This document shows positions 51,437 through 62,049 of a stretch of 64,000 bases of DNA, one piece after another; position 1 is the stretch's first letter, and each line of letters opens with the position of its first letter. The notes beneath the pieces were generated by a model, which saw nothing but the letters and a program-made list of their open reading frames with translations, did not search any database and was not told the DNA's origin. Source of the DNA: Epithemia pelagica (taxonomy: Eukaryota; Bacillariophyta; Bacillariophyceae; Surirellales; Surirellaceae); the NCBI GenBank assembly GCA_946965045.2, contig OX337242.1:434001-498000 (forward strand), in the 5' to 3' direction. A program made the position numbers and the translations under genes.

Positions 51437-54400
51437 TTACGGCGTCGTTGTTGCCGGTCGCCCTCCCCGTTGCATCCACAACAAGTGCATCAACAATGCC
51501 TTACTGGACGATCGACACGAATGTCCAGCTTGGCACAAACCGGCAATGGCATCGAGCAAAATATCCGACAAGTTGCCTTCAAAATCGTTCCGCAAAGAGT
51601 GGACCATGTCTTGTCCAATCCCAAAATCACGTTCCAGGGCTTGCCACAACAATATTTGGTCCTTGTTGTTGTTGCTTTGATTCTTGATCAGCCCATTGTG
51701 GGAGAACGGAATGGACGACCCGGACGATGACACGACATTGATCATACTCGTCGATGTCGGAGTACGGGCTCGAAGGGCCAAATATTGAGTCTGCTGGTCT
51801 GGTTTCTCGCCAGTGGCTTGGAAAGAGGGGTCCTCGTGAGTCGCTTTCGATTTCGGAGGAGCTTCTAGACCCCTCACACATGAATGTATCTTGTTTGGGA
51901 TATTGGGGTTGCTACTACCGTCGTTGTTGTTGTCAGCTGGACACGATGGGAGGGCTTGTCGAATGCGGTGATGTTCCTTGGTGGGCAAGGCCTCCATACC
52001 AGCCTTTACCTGAAATCCCATGGTCATGCCGACTGTTACGCATCCTTGCATGTCCTGTTCGCGGGACAACCATCCACCTTTTTCGTCCAATGAAAAGTTC
52101 ACGGATACAGGACTCATCGAGTTGCTTCCTCCTCGCAGAAAGGGCTCCTTATTGGACGACCCTGAAGAAAAAGACGAGGACAATGGCATGGTCGACGAGG
52201 ATTCAAACAGGGCTTGTTCTTGGTGGGGATTGTAGTAGCGCCAATCCACATAGTGATTGATGCACCAAACACGGACCGCATGATGCTGACTGCGCGATTG
52301 CGCCGAATAATGACCATAGACATCTCCCAAGGCGTGTCGGGCTTGCCATTGGATCAACTCAATAAAGCTGTGCGCCAAAGCATCGTCGGCATCCAATCGC
52401 GTCTCCAACAAGACACGATGCTGCGCCGCCTCATAATACGACAAGAGTACATGAGCGCTCCCATGCAGCAAAAAGTGGTCCACCGTGGACTGGTCGATTT
52501 GCTGCTGTTCGACATTTTTCTTTTTCTTCTTCGTCTTGTGCGACTGTCGGAGCAATCCATTCATGCCTTGTCGAAAATTCTCCTGGACGACATGGGTAGC
52601 TCCGACAATGACTGTTGGAGCCATGGTAGCAGTGTTGTTGTGTCCATGGTTCGTTTGAGCAGCAAACTCCACAATTTGAATCAATTCGTCCAACAAGGTT
52701 GAGTGCAAATCCGGATCGGTCCAAATTATCCACAAATACTGTCCATTGGTTTGCTGTCGCATACTGGGAACGGTAAAGGTCCGAAACAATTCCAAACGAG
52801 CACTAACAATAAAAATAGAATCATGATTTCATGTAAGTGAGGATAGGATTCCCAAGAGTGTGACCACAAACATCAAATCCATTCACACAGGCGCTGCCCA
52901 CTTTACGTACCGTCCCAAATGCAACAAATTGGGTTGATGTTGCATGAATCGGGTATGGACGACATGAACCAGATTGTACTTGTTGTTCCAGGTCGTTGTC
53001 GTAGTTGTTGTGGTTGTAACGGAACGTGTTCTCATCTCGGTAATGTCTTGTTGAGTGGTGGGTGTCGGAAGGAGAGGGGACTCTGCCCGTGTCTGTGCTG
53101 TGTTTCTATGATTGGTTGAATTCTGGAAGATGACTGTTGTCGTGGTCGTCGTCGCATTCATGTTCGACAGGGCTAAAGTGCTATTGGTTGCCGCATCATA
53201 CGGTCCTACGAGGGGATGGGGCGACGGAACTCCGAGGGGTGTAGTACGAGGTCCTTTGTCTTGTTGTTGTGGTGGTGGTTGTTGTTGTTCCACCACCACA
53301 CTCTGCCAGAGTTGCAGGACCGTGTCCCAATGCGGTCCTTGACACGCATGAGCTCCTTGTGGTTGCTGTTGTTGTTTGGAAAACATTCGAGACCATCGAG
53401 ACTGGATCCAAGTTGACAGAAACCCGTCGTTGTCATTGTTCTCCGTGTTTGCGGTCATTGTCGTGGTGGTCCATGGTCGACCCACTGGTGGCAGGCGAAA
53501 CGGGTCCACACCAGCACAGTTTGCTTCTTCTTGCTTTTGCTGTTGTTGTTGTTGAAAGCGTTGCACTTGTTGTTGAATCAAAGTGGCATTGAACCCATTG
53601 GACTGGATTGACCAGACCCAGGGTTGGACCTGTCGTTTGAGGGCCCGGGGAGAAATGCCAAACCGATGCGGCAAACTGGCAAACAAGGCATTTTGAAAGG
53701 GTTTCCAACCCGCACTAATGGCAATACCACTACTGCCGACAGGCAGCTGGCTCCTCATTCTTCCCTTGTTGTCTTTCTTGTCGTTTCGCACCATGCGTTC
53801 GTCATCGACCCCATGGTCATTGGGAGTGGTGTCGGGTGGTTCCACGACCTGGACCATTCCCACACGAGTCCAATCGTCCAGAGCGGGTGTCACGGCATGC
53901 AAGATTGAGTATTCCTCCTGTGTCCATCCCTCTATACTCCAATACTCCCAACAAGTAAAAGGACTACTCCCAGACGGATGGGATGTGGATGGAACCAACC
54001 CGGCCATGATGGTCGTCCACGAACTCCACGACACTCTCCTCATGGCGGTGGTGGCTTGTTGCCACCAGACACGTCCCATGGACCACATTGATGATGATGA
54101 TGATACTGGTACATGGCTGGATGCACTGGATCTAGGAATAGCGCTGTCACAAAAAGGTAGTTCCACCATGGTGGTGGTTCTGCTCCTCGTGCTGCTAGTG
54201 CTAACGGGGATCCAATCGTGCCACCACCACCAGTCGGCCCACCACGCCGGACTCATGAGCTCGTCCTTGATGTCATCGTTGTCTGGACGATTTCGAGAAG
54301 TACGACGACGACGAGGTTCCACCAACGAGGGTCGTTCCACGAATTGCAGCAACAACATCCGCATGGGTGGTTGTACTGGAGACGAAGGAGTGTCGACGTG

Positions 54401-56287
54401 TCCCTTGTTCTGCTTCGGTTGTTTGTGGTTCGTGTGGGACCACCACCACACAACAAACGGGTCGCTCGCGTGTTGCAGGGTATACGAGGCAGTCGGACTA
54501 GTTGTTCCAGCCGAGCGCGAAAAAGACGAAAAAGAAACAGGACTGGTGGACTTGTTGTCGTCGTTGTTGGCATTCGGCTCGGCTTCTTTTACCATCACAA
54601 CCTCCCTCCTCCTCCAGGCATGCGCCACGGTAACACCCGATTCCTCCAAATCACAACCGTATGGGTGGTGGTGGTGGTTCTTTGTTGTTGTTGGTTCCAA
54701 CAACATGCCTCGCGGATACATGGAATACTCCTCATTCATCTCATTATACAATGCCGATCTTGTGTTTCGTCGTTTCTGGTTCTTGTTGGCAGTCTTTGGC
54801 CATGGTTGAGCATGCCATTCCAATACAGCTGGTTGTTGTTGTTGCCCAGGAGAAGAAGGAGGAGGACACCACACGTGCCAAAACAGGCTCGTCTCCTTTG
54901 GTTTCGAACGAAAACGACCATGGGAATCCTCCTTGTCCTGCCAGACGGCCTCTTGGAATTGGACCTGAGCTTGCTGTTGCAAGGTTTCCAACACGACGGT
55001 CGACATTGCATGGGAAGCTTGCCACGTGGTGTGCAATTCCAGGCCGTACTGAATCCGGCAATCCTCCTTCGTGTGGGTCGTTTTTGTTGCGGTGGTCGTT
55101 GTGGTTGAGGCATCGCGTCGTGACGAACCCCCATACTGCTGCTCTTCGGTATCGAATAAAATGTCTTGGTGGTGTGGAACAGACTCATGACTGGTTGTCC
55201 TTGTCCTTGCGCTCGGTGGTGGCGATTGGAACAAGAAAGGATCTCGAGCTCGTTGCACCACCACACGCAGCAATGAATGGTCCACCCACAAGGGCCGGTC
55301 CGTATCCTTCGTATCGTTATTCTTGTCGTGGTTCAAAGGCAAGACGTTGGTAAACCAGGTTTGGACGGCTTGCAGTGTCTCACGAACCTCGTCGTCGTCG
55401 TCGTTGTTCTCGTCCTTGTCCTGGTCGACACGAATCCATACAATATAGGTATGAAACCAACGTGGTGGATGCTCCGTGTGATTGTCGTTGTTGGTATGAT
55501 TGTCGTCGTTGTCGTTCTTGTCCTTGTTCTTCGGAAAGGCCAATAGAACTGCCGTTTGATGGACGAAACTGGACCACGCCATTGTCTTCCACAGGTGCAA
55601 TCGAGTCTGCACCACGGCGGGAAATCGTCCAACGGAGGGCAGGGTCAAGGGAACATGAAGGACATGATGATGATAATGATGATATTGACATTGATATGAA
55701 ACAAGGGAATCTGGACGAGACGGATCCTGGCTGGTGGTGGTAGAGTCACTGGTGGTGGTGGTGGTGGTGGTTGTCGTCCCACGGATCCTGCGGTCCTGGC
55801 TCTTACTTTTTCCATACCACCCTCCATTCCCAACCAACAAAAGGACGGCAAGGACGAGGAGGAGCCCGAGGCGCACCAGCCGCTGCCGCCGCCCACGGCC
55901 AGGACCACAATCGGGAGGACAACAACGACCAGACGCCCCTGCTGGTGCATGCCAAAAAAGGGTGCGAACCGTCTTGTCGTAGAAGTGATTGGTATTATGG
56001 CATGGGTCTGTTTGTTGCGTCCTGGTGGTGGCGGTCCTCCTGCTGCTCCACCAACCACCATCACCCGGACAGTGCCAGTGTTGTGTGAGACTGCCGCTCT
56101 TGTGGTGGTTGTTGCTGTTGCTGGTGGTGGCTGCTGCCGCCGCCGCCACCAATGGGTCGGCCTCCTTGGGTAGTGCAATTACGGGAGGAGAAACCACAGC
56201 AACCGACGGTACTACGGTCGTCCTTGTCCTTGGAACCGTTCTTGCCCTTGTGGTATTTTTACGGACACGAGGAGTCGTCCTGACCAT
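51437..56287 (-). CDS. Large rhamnosyltransferase-like type II membrane protein
   Basis: Minus-strand exons 56287-52911 and 52802-51437 join in phase (intron of 108 bp, GTACGT to TAG) into 1580 residues. A basic, Ala-rich tail precedes one membrane helix at about residues 140-157 (RLGLLLVLAVLLLVG). The C-terminal part fits the putative rhamnosyltransferase family. It has VVHTRFMQHQPNLLHLGRAR across the intron, then LELFRTFTVPSM, LWIIWTDPDLHSTLLDEL, and the acidic metal-type motif LLETRLDADDALAHSFIE. The middle 900 residues carry His/Asn/Asp low-complexity insertions. They also hold islands such as FHTYIVWIRVDQD and AGWKPFQNALFASLPHRFG, perhaps a second degenerate catalytic unit. The ATG at 56479 would add 64 residues and is disfavoured. 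The sugar donor is unknown. Confidence 0.7.
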
Positions 56288-57415
56288 GATGATGGTACGG
56301 ATCGCTTTGTAGACAGTCGGCAACCGCGCTTTGTTGTTGTGTGTGTGTTGTTTTGGAAATGGTCGTAGTTGTGTTTGTTGGTTTGATACAGAGAAAGAGA
56401 GACGGGAGAGAATAGGGTGGTTGTTTATAGTCCACACATGCCACCGAGAGAAAACTCGCGTGTGCGATAAGAGGAGCAAGGAAGGGTCTTCTTCCTTCCT
56501 CTACACACACAACATGCCTTGCTTTCTGGGGACTGGAAGTAAGCAGTCGAGAGAGGATTCCCACTTTCCACATCTTTCTCTAGAGAAAAGAGACGGCTGC
56601 CACACTGCTCACACAGCCAAACGGAACGAGGCGGAGGAGAAAGATGAGCCATGTGTGTCTCACCGGATGACACACCCACAACCCACATACACACACCCAC
56701 ATTCTGTGCGGCACAACCAATCCTCACAAAACCAAAGAGAAGCGTGTATGTGTGTGTGTGTGTGAGAGAATCCGCCTCCATCGCCATGGTTCAAAAGGTT
56801 CAACCGCCTCCATGGTTCAAAAAAAAGAGATGATGTTCAACCGCCTCCATGGATCCAAAAAAAAGAAATGATACTCCGAAAATAAAGGGGCAGAGCGGTC
56901 GGTCGGAACTCGGAACGCCCCTCCATTTTTGGGGGGTGCCGGGATGGCCGCTTCTGAGTCGCTCCAAAGTGTGTGGTCAGTGACGGTGTCAAAGGTTATG
57001 TTGCCGCGAATTCTGCATGGAGGAGTCGCACAAAAAATGTTGGACCGTCACACGGGGGGGGGGGTCATTTTTCTTAAATATCTCGATGGGACGACGACAA
57101 GAGCTGTGGGCAGAGAACGAAATACAAAAAGAGACTACCTCGTAGGTCCAACAAGAACAAGACAACAACATTCAAGAGAAACACTGCTAGTAACAAAGAG
57201 ATAGGCTCGAAAAAGAAACAAGCGTGAAATCAAGAGAGAGAGGTGCCTCTCGCTCGTTGTATGTATATACCGGTGCCATTACCCATCACATACAGTTACT
57301 CCTCAACAACAAACCCACCCGAGAATCCACGCTCGCTCTCCTGGGGACCGAACCACACGCCACCAAACGGTCCTTCTTTCGAACGACCCATGACCAAACC
57401 AACCACAACAGACTC
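56288..57415. promoter_or_regulatory. Divergent intergenic region
   Basis: About 1.1 kb separates two divergent genes. It contains (CA)n and (TG)n tracts at about 56683-56700 and 56744-56764. A triple direct repeat of GTTCAACCGCCTCCATGG-like sequence lies near 56795-56855, and there is a G homopolymer at about 57054-57063. The plus-strand frame is open from ATG 57224, so a longer start for the next gene is possible. Confidence 0.45.
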
Positions 57416-60397
57416 ATGACGCAGACACTGCCGCCACAACAATCGTTTTCCTGGAACAAGAAGCAGACCACCACCACCACCAAGCCAACCATCACCATCC
57501 AAGAGGATGATGGAGACGTACCAACACACCAACGACGACGAAAACCACAAAGACGACGACGACGTGGGCTAGTTTTATTCCCTGGACGTCAACCACAATA
57601 CGGTCCTGGTTATTGTTCCATGGTATCTATTAGTTTGGGAATCCTGGGTCTGGGTATGGTCTTGACTCAAGTCTTTACCTCCCTGCACCTGGCCTCGTCA
57701 ACCTACACGACCATCTCCTTGGCCATGAATGTCTTGGTCGTCCCCGAAGAATCCATGCTCGTCTTGTTGCAATCACAACAACAACAATCACAACCACCAC
57801 TGCCATCTCCCTCTATTGTATCCAATAACAACCACAACCACAACTACACGTTTCATCCCTATCGCATTCCTCCCAATCGTACCACCCATGCCTCGTCGTG
57901 GGCCTGTCCGGGATGTCATTGGACCGTCATTGGCAATCCCAAACATGGTGTCACATGTGGTACCAAATGGCATCAATGGATCACCAAACAACAACAACAA
58001 CAACAACAACGTTCCAACCCCAACGAGCTGCCACACTCAGGCCATCGTCCGGCCAACCTCACAGCTGCGACTGCGGTGTTTGCTTCGTGGAAGGGTGGCA
58101 ATCGGACGAGCAGCCTGCACTTGCCGGTAGTAGACCAAGACAACCATACCAACAACAACAACAACAAAAATGACGATTGGGGGTTGGAGTGGCAATCGTA
58201 TATCGTCCTCAGTCAACAACACAGCGAATGTACCCGTCCCTGCAATCCTTGGACCTGTCGTCATCCACTCCAAGAATCATCCTTGGCAACCAAACAAGGC
58301 CCTGCAACCGCAAGGAACAACAACACATCCAGCAGCACGACACGGCTGGACTCGGTATCTCCTCCGGATGGTGATTCTTCTGTTGTATCCTCCTCGTCAC
58401 CATCATCGTCATCACAACAACCACAGTCGTCCAGGATGATTCGACAACAGCAGTATTGGTATTGGAATGCCACCATTCCGCAATTTGTCCAAGCCCGGAC
58501 CTATCCCTCCTTGTCGTGTTTGCCAGCCCATGCTCGCTTTCAATCGCACTATCAAACCGCCGACGAATTGCAACAGGCCATGGAAACGGGAGCCTTCAAC
58601 ATTACGCAATACTTGGATGAGGCCTGGCAGTTTCCATTGACGAGTACCAAGAACCAACCATCCAACGAAACAGTTGACGGCAACACCCGTGAACATTCTG
58701 CATCATCCTCACAACAACAACCACCACCACAACAACACTTTGGATTGGACGAGATTCAACGACGCCGCACACATATTTTTGTCGAATACAATCCCACACT
58801 GACGCGGTTGCCCAACAATTGGAATCACTACAAAACAACAACGACAGCGGGTGATACGAATTATAATGAGGATGACAATGACCCAAACAATCCCATTACC
58901 TACTTGGCTTCCTTTCGTGTTACTCCCTGGCAATCCTGTTTGCCCTGGTTCAATTATACCGAAACCTTTGCCCGTCTGCAATGGGAACAATTTCGGAATA
59001 TCAATGCCTTGGGATTGGCATTGGTCCGGGCCGATTTGAGCTTGGTGCAGGAAAGTACAACGGTTGTGCCTTTGGAATCTGCTCTCCGATCACGAGCGGT
59101 ATCCTCCTTTCGTGGACAATATGTCGATTATCGATTGCAAACCCTCTATTATGACCCTTTTTTGTCCTCTTCGTCCAACCACGAGGAACAACCACAAGAA
59201 GGACACTTGTATCTCAATATCAATGGTCCTCCCGTTCATCTTCTTCCCATTCGCATTGCGTGGAATCCTCACCACCACCACCACCGTGAGGATGCACCAC
59301 CACAACCCACCAATTCGTGGATGCGCATCCATCCCTGGTATGGAGAAAGCGAGGCCCTCTCCTTGTTTGTCTCCAAGACAGTGTATCGATTTCAGGATAG
59401 AAACGGCAAAAATTATGCCATTTTTCAAACGCCAGCAGTCGTATCTCGTGGCGGTGTTGGTGCCGCTGCTGGTACTTCTTCTACCTCCTCCCAGCATCCA
59501 CAAATGTCCGACACTCTCACGGTGGAATACAATATTTGGGGACCACGCCGAGTCCAATCCGTTCGTCTTCCTACCCAGCACTTGGACAATCATGACAACA
59601 CGGAAACAAAGAAAAAGGAGGGATGGGTTGTGGATTCTGGTCAACGGCATGGCAGTGTGGTCATGCAATCCATGGAGCCAACTACGGATATTGTGACGGA
59701 TGACAACTTGACTTTGGATCACAAGGTACCGCCCTCTTCCTTTGCCACGGTCGATGAATTGTGGTTCCCCCAACATCCCGTATTTAAGGTTGCTCCACAT
59801 GGAGGTGCCTGTTGTGTTCCGCTGCCAATCTCCAAGTCTGCCCGTCACCAAATCTTTCAGTTTCGGCATCCCAATGGCACATCCAGTAGTAGTAGTCAAA
59901 ATACGACCACCATGGAGGATACCCCGTATGATACAATCATGGTGGGTGTCGGTCATACCAAAGTGCCGCATCGTCCTTGGATGAAACAACCCAAACATGC
60001 CGAACGCGTCAAGGATCACCCGCCTCATCAATATGTTTCTTTTTTCTATGCCCTCGAACCCGTCCCTCCATTGTATCGCGTCGTGGCTCGATCCGGTACC
60101 TTTTGTTTGCCCTGGGCCCTTTCCGAAACCGAACGCGAAACCAATGCCCGTACCTGGTGGAGCACGTGGAAACCCCTCAATTTGAAACGACAAGAGTTTG
60201 CTCCCTGTCCCGAAATTTCCTTTGTCACGGGAATTCTTCCCCATGCCACCATCCCACATCATGTCATTGTCACCTACGGTGTCAATGATTGTACCTCCCA
60301 TGTCATTGTGCTGCACGAACAAGAAATTCTTCGTCTGCTTTTTGACGGCATGGACGACGACGACCATGACAACAATGACGAAGAGTCTCACGTTTGA
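57416..60397 (+). CDS. Unknown secretory-pathway protein, possible propeller C terminus
   Basis: From the ATG at 57416 the protein has 993 residues. One membrane helix (about 70-95, SLGILGLGMVLTQVFTSLHL) follows a basic tail, so type II topology is likely. The lumenal region begins with a Cys motif (WACPGCHWTVIGNPKHGVTC), then Asn/Gln-rich linkers. An ordered region follows with ITYLASFRVTPWQSCLPW, FRGQYVDYRLQTLYYDP and LYLNINGPPVHLLPIRIAW. The last 150 residues have GVGHTKVPHRPW, YVSFFYALEP, ISFVTGI and IVTYGVNDCTSHVIVLHEQE. The G-H, F-x-G and Y-G-x-N-D signatures recall five-bladed glycosidase/phosphorylase propellers. This is tentative. ATG 57224 would add 64 residues. Confidence 0.6.
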   Translation: MTQTLPPQQSFSWNKKQTTTTTKPTITIQEDDGDVPTHQRRRKPQRRRRRGLVLFPGRQPQYGPGYCSMVSISLGILGLGMVLTQVFTSLHLASSTYTTISLAMNVLVVPEESMLVLLQSQQQQSQPPLPSPSIVSNNNHNHNYTFHPYRIPPNRTTHASSWACPGCHWTVIGNPKHGVTCGTKWHQWITKQQQQQQQRSNPNELPHSGHRPANLTAATAVFASWKGGNRTSSLHLPVVDQDNHTNNNNNKNDDWGLEWQSYIVLSQQHSECTRPCNPWTCRHPLQESSLATKQGPATARNNNTSSSTTRLDSVSPPDGDSSVVSSSSPSSSSQQPQSSRMIRQQQYWYWNATIPQFVQARTYPSLSCLPAHARFQSHYQTADELQQAMETGAFNITQYLDEAWQFPLTSTKNQPSNETVDGNTREHSASSSQQQPPPQQHFGLDEIQRRRTHIFVEYNPTLTRLPNNWNHYKTTTTAGDTNYNEDDNDPNNPITYLASFRVTPWQSCLPWFNYTETFARLQWEQFRNINALGLALVRADLSLVQESTTVVPLESALRSRAVSSFRGQYVDYRLQTLYYDPFLSSSSNHEEQPQEGHLYLNINGPPVHLLPIRIAWNPHHHHHREDAPPQPTNSWMRIHPWYGESEALSLFVSKTVYRFQDRNGKNYAIFQTPAVVSRGGVGAAAGTSSTSSQHPQMSDTLTVEYNIWGPRRVQSVRLPTQHLDNHDNTETKKKEGWVVDSGQRHGSVVMQSMEPTTDIVTDDNLTLDHKVPPSSFATVDELWFPQHPVFKVAPHGGACCVPLPISKSARHQIFQFRHPNGTSSSSSQNTTTMEDTPYDTIMVGVGHTKVPHRPWMKQPKHAERVKDHPPHQYVSFFYALEPVPPLYRVVARSGTFCLPWALSETERETNARTWWSTWKPLNLKRQEFAPCPEISFVTGILPHATIPHHVIVTYGVNDCTSHVIVLHEQEILRLLFDGMDDDDHDNNDEESHV

Positions 60398-61198
60398 CCG
60401 GGTCGGCCTACTTTGAAATCGAATGGAGCCGTGGCTGTTTTGGGGGCATGGAGAGCAAACGAGCAACCTCGCTCATTTTCAATCTCTATTTTCAACTGCT
60501 GGAATGTGTTTCCTGGTGGAATGTGACTTTTTTCTCTTGGTTGTTTTCCGTTTCGGCAGCCGATGCCGGACGAATGACATCCGTGTCATGAGTCTTAGAG
60601 TCACGGTGCCATAGCCAAACCATGAATTGGATGTGTTGTTCCATCAAGGTGACATGGGCATAGCTAGCGATCCTATAAAAGACTATAGGATGCAAGTCAA
60701 CCAGAGGACAATAATATGTGGCACCTTACGAGACCAAGAAGTAACCGACACTGCCTACCATATAGATAAACATTACGAGTAACGAATATGGTCTATCTAA
60801 AAGTATTTCAGAATGATGAGGGAAGATTTGACTTGAGACTACCCAATGCTCGTTCCGGCTCTTATCGGAATGGATCCAAGAGAATATACATAGCTTTGCA
60901 CGAGGTAGTTCCAAATTGAAATTGCATGTTGCTCCTTGTTCGAAAGACGCCAGTCATCCATTGGAAGACAACGAGACAAGGGATGCCCCAAATCTCAACT
61001 TGTATGTCGTTTCGAAAAACCAGTTCTCACTGCATGGAACTGTCCTTTGTGAGAGAATCCACAACACAGACAGATGGAAAACACCATGACCTTTTGTTCC
61101 TCCTCTCTTGTTCGAATCACCACGGATGAAAATGCTCTGATAAGAAGTCTGTTCGTGTTGAAATACTGTTTCTGCTTTGATGTTAATCGAAATGTGGA
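60398..61198. other. Intergenic between convergent genes
   Basis: No protein-like frame is present. A short dyad CCTATA...TATAGG lies near 60672-60689. No other structure was recognised. Confidence 0.5.
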
Positions 61199-61858
61199 TT
61201 ATTTCGGATCCTGCTGGTAACTGACTTGCGGTGGCAAGCCCCGGGCAGCTGCCACAAGAGCATTGGCATCGTAGCGATCCAATTCTTGAGGATCGACGGG
61301 AGACATGGCTTGACTCATGCGACTCCGGCCTTTCTTCTTCTTCTTGTCTGCAGTCTCGTTGCTTTCCTCATCCACTTCTTCGACATGTCCATATCCCTTG
61401 TAGTGTTTGTGATGATGTTCGTCAAAGTCCCAATCGGGATCTCGACCAATGTCCCGCGATCCGGAATTCATAAAGGCTCCACGTCGCGTTTGGGCCGCTG
61501 TCAAGGCATCGTCGCGTTCGTTCAAATTTTCAATCCACCACCAAGCCAACAGGGGAAAGGAGGAGGCCACGACAAACAAGGAGATGGAGGCCCCCAAGGT
61601 TTGATTCAAACCCCCCCGACGCGAATGTCGCAAGGCACGATGACTGGCCAAATGAGCCTTGGCTTCTTCCTCCAAATATTGCTCCCGCGACGTAGCAGAA
61701 ACAGTAGTAGAAGCAGCCGCCTGGTTGGCAGTGACATTGGAAATGGGTCCGGTCACTTTGGTGGGTGGTGTCGGTGGTGGCGAAGGGCCTCGATTCACGT
61801 GTCGCATCAGTTCTCGTTGCACATGACGAGGAAGATTTTTGAACGAGGAAGACGACAT
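61199..61858 (-). CDS. Small single-pass membrane protein, unknown
   Basis: The 219-residue protein starts MSSSSFKNLPRHVQRELM. It has a Pro/Thr linker and a charged helix (YLEEEAKAHLASHRALRHS). One membrane segment follows at about residues 87-110 (LGASISLFVVASSFPLLAWW), then an acidic and His-rich tail (FDEHHHKHYKGYGHVEE) and a Lys run. The N terminus has no signal peptide, so insertion by the internal helix is likely. No catalytic motif is visible. The His/Asp cluster might bind metal, which is inference only. Codon style and the clean start just right of 61858 support a real gene. A retrotransposon fragment lies about 190 bp upstream of its start. Confidence 0.65.
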   Translation of the reverse strand: MSSSSFKNLPRHVQRELMRHVNRGPSPPPTPPTKVTGPISNVTANQAAASTTVSATSREQYLEEEAKAHLASHRALRHSRRGGLNQTLGASISLFVVASSFPLLAWWWIENLNERDDALTAAQTRRGAFMNSGSRDIGRDPDWDFDEHHHKHYKGYGHVEEVDEESNETADKKKKKGRSRMSQAMSPVDPQELDRYDANALVAAARGLPPQVSYQQDPK

Positions 61859-62049
61859 GTGTTGTTCACTAAAAGGTTTGAATCGATATCAGAATCTAGA
61901 AGCAGCTCTATAATATGGAAATGGGTTGGAGTGTTTGGAGTGCTCGAATGATGTGGAGCAGTTCGCGGCATATGCATCATCATGGTGGTGATGGGTGCAG
62001 AGCCCGTCGACGGCCAGACTCAAGACGGTTAAAGGAGCGACTGCGTTTT

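Noticed and set aside
54218-55108. Long plus-strand frames inside the rhamnosyltransferase-like gene
   Set aside because: They are antisense to a gene with clear membrane helix and catalytic motifs, and their Val/Leu/Arg runs come from complementary CAA/CAC repeats.
59090-60466. 458-codon minus-strand open frame
   Set aside because: It runs opposite to the ordered C-terminal part of the 57416 gene. Composition is Gly/Met/Ile shadow type and no domain is seen.
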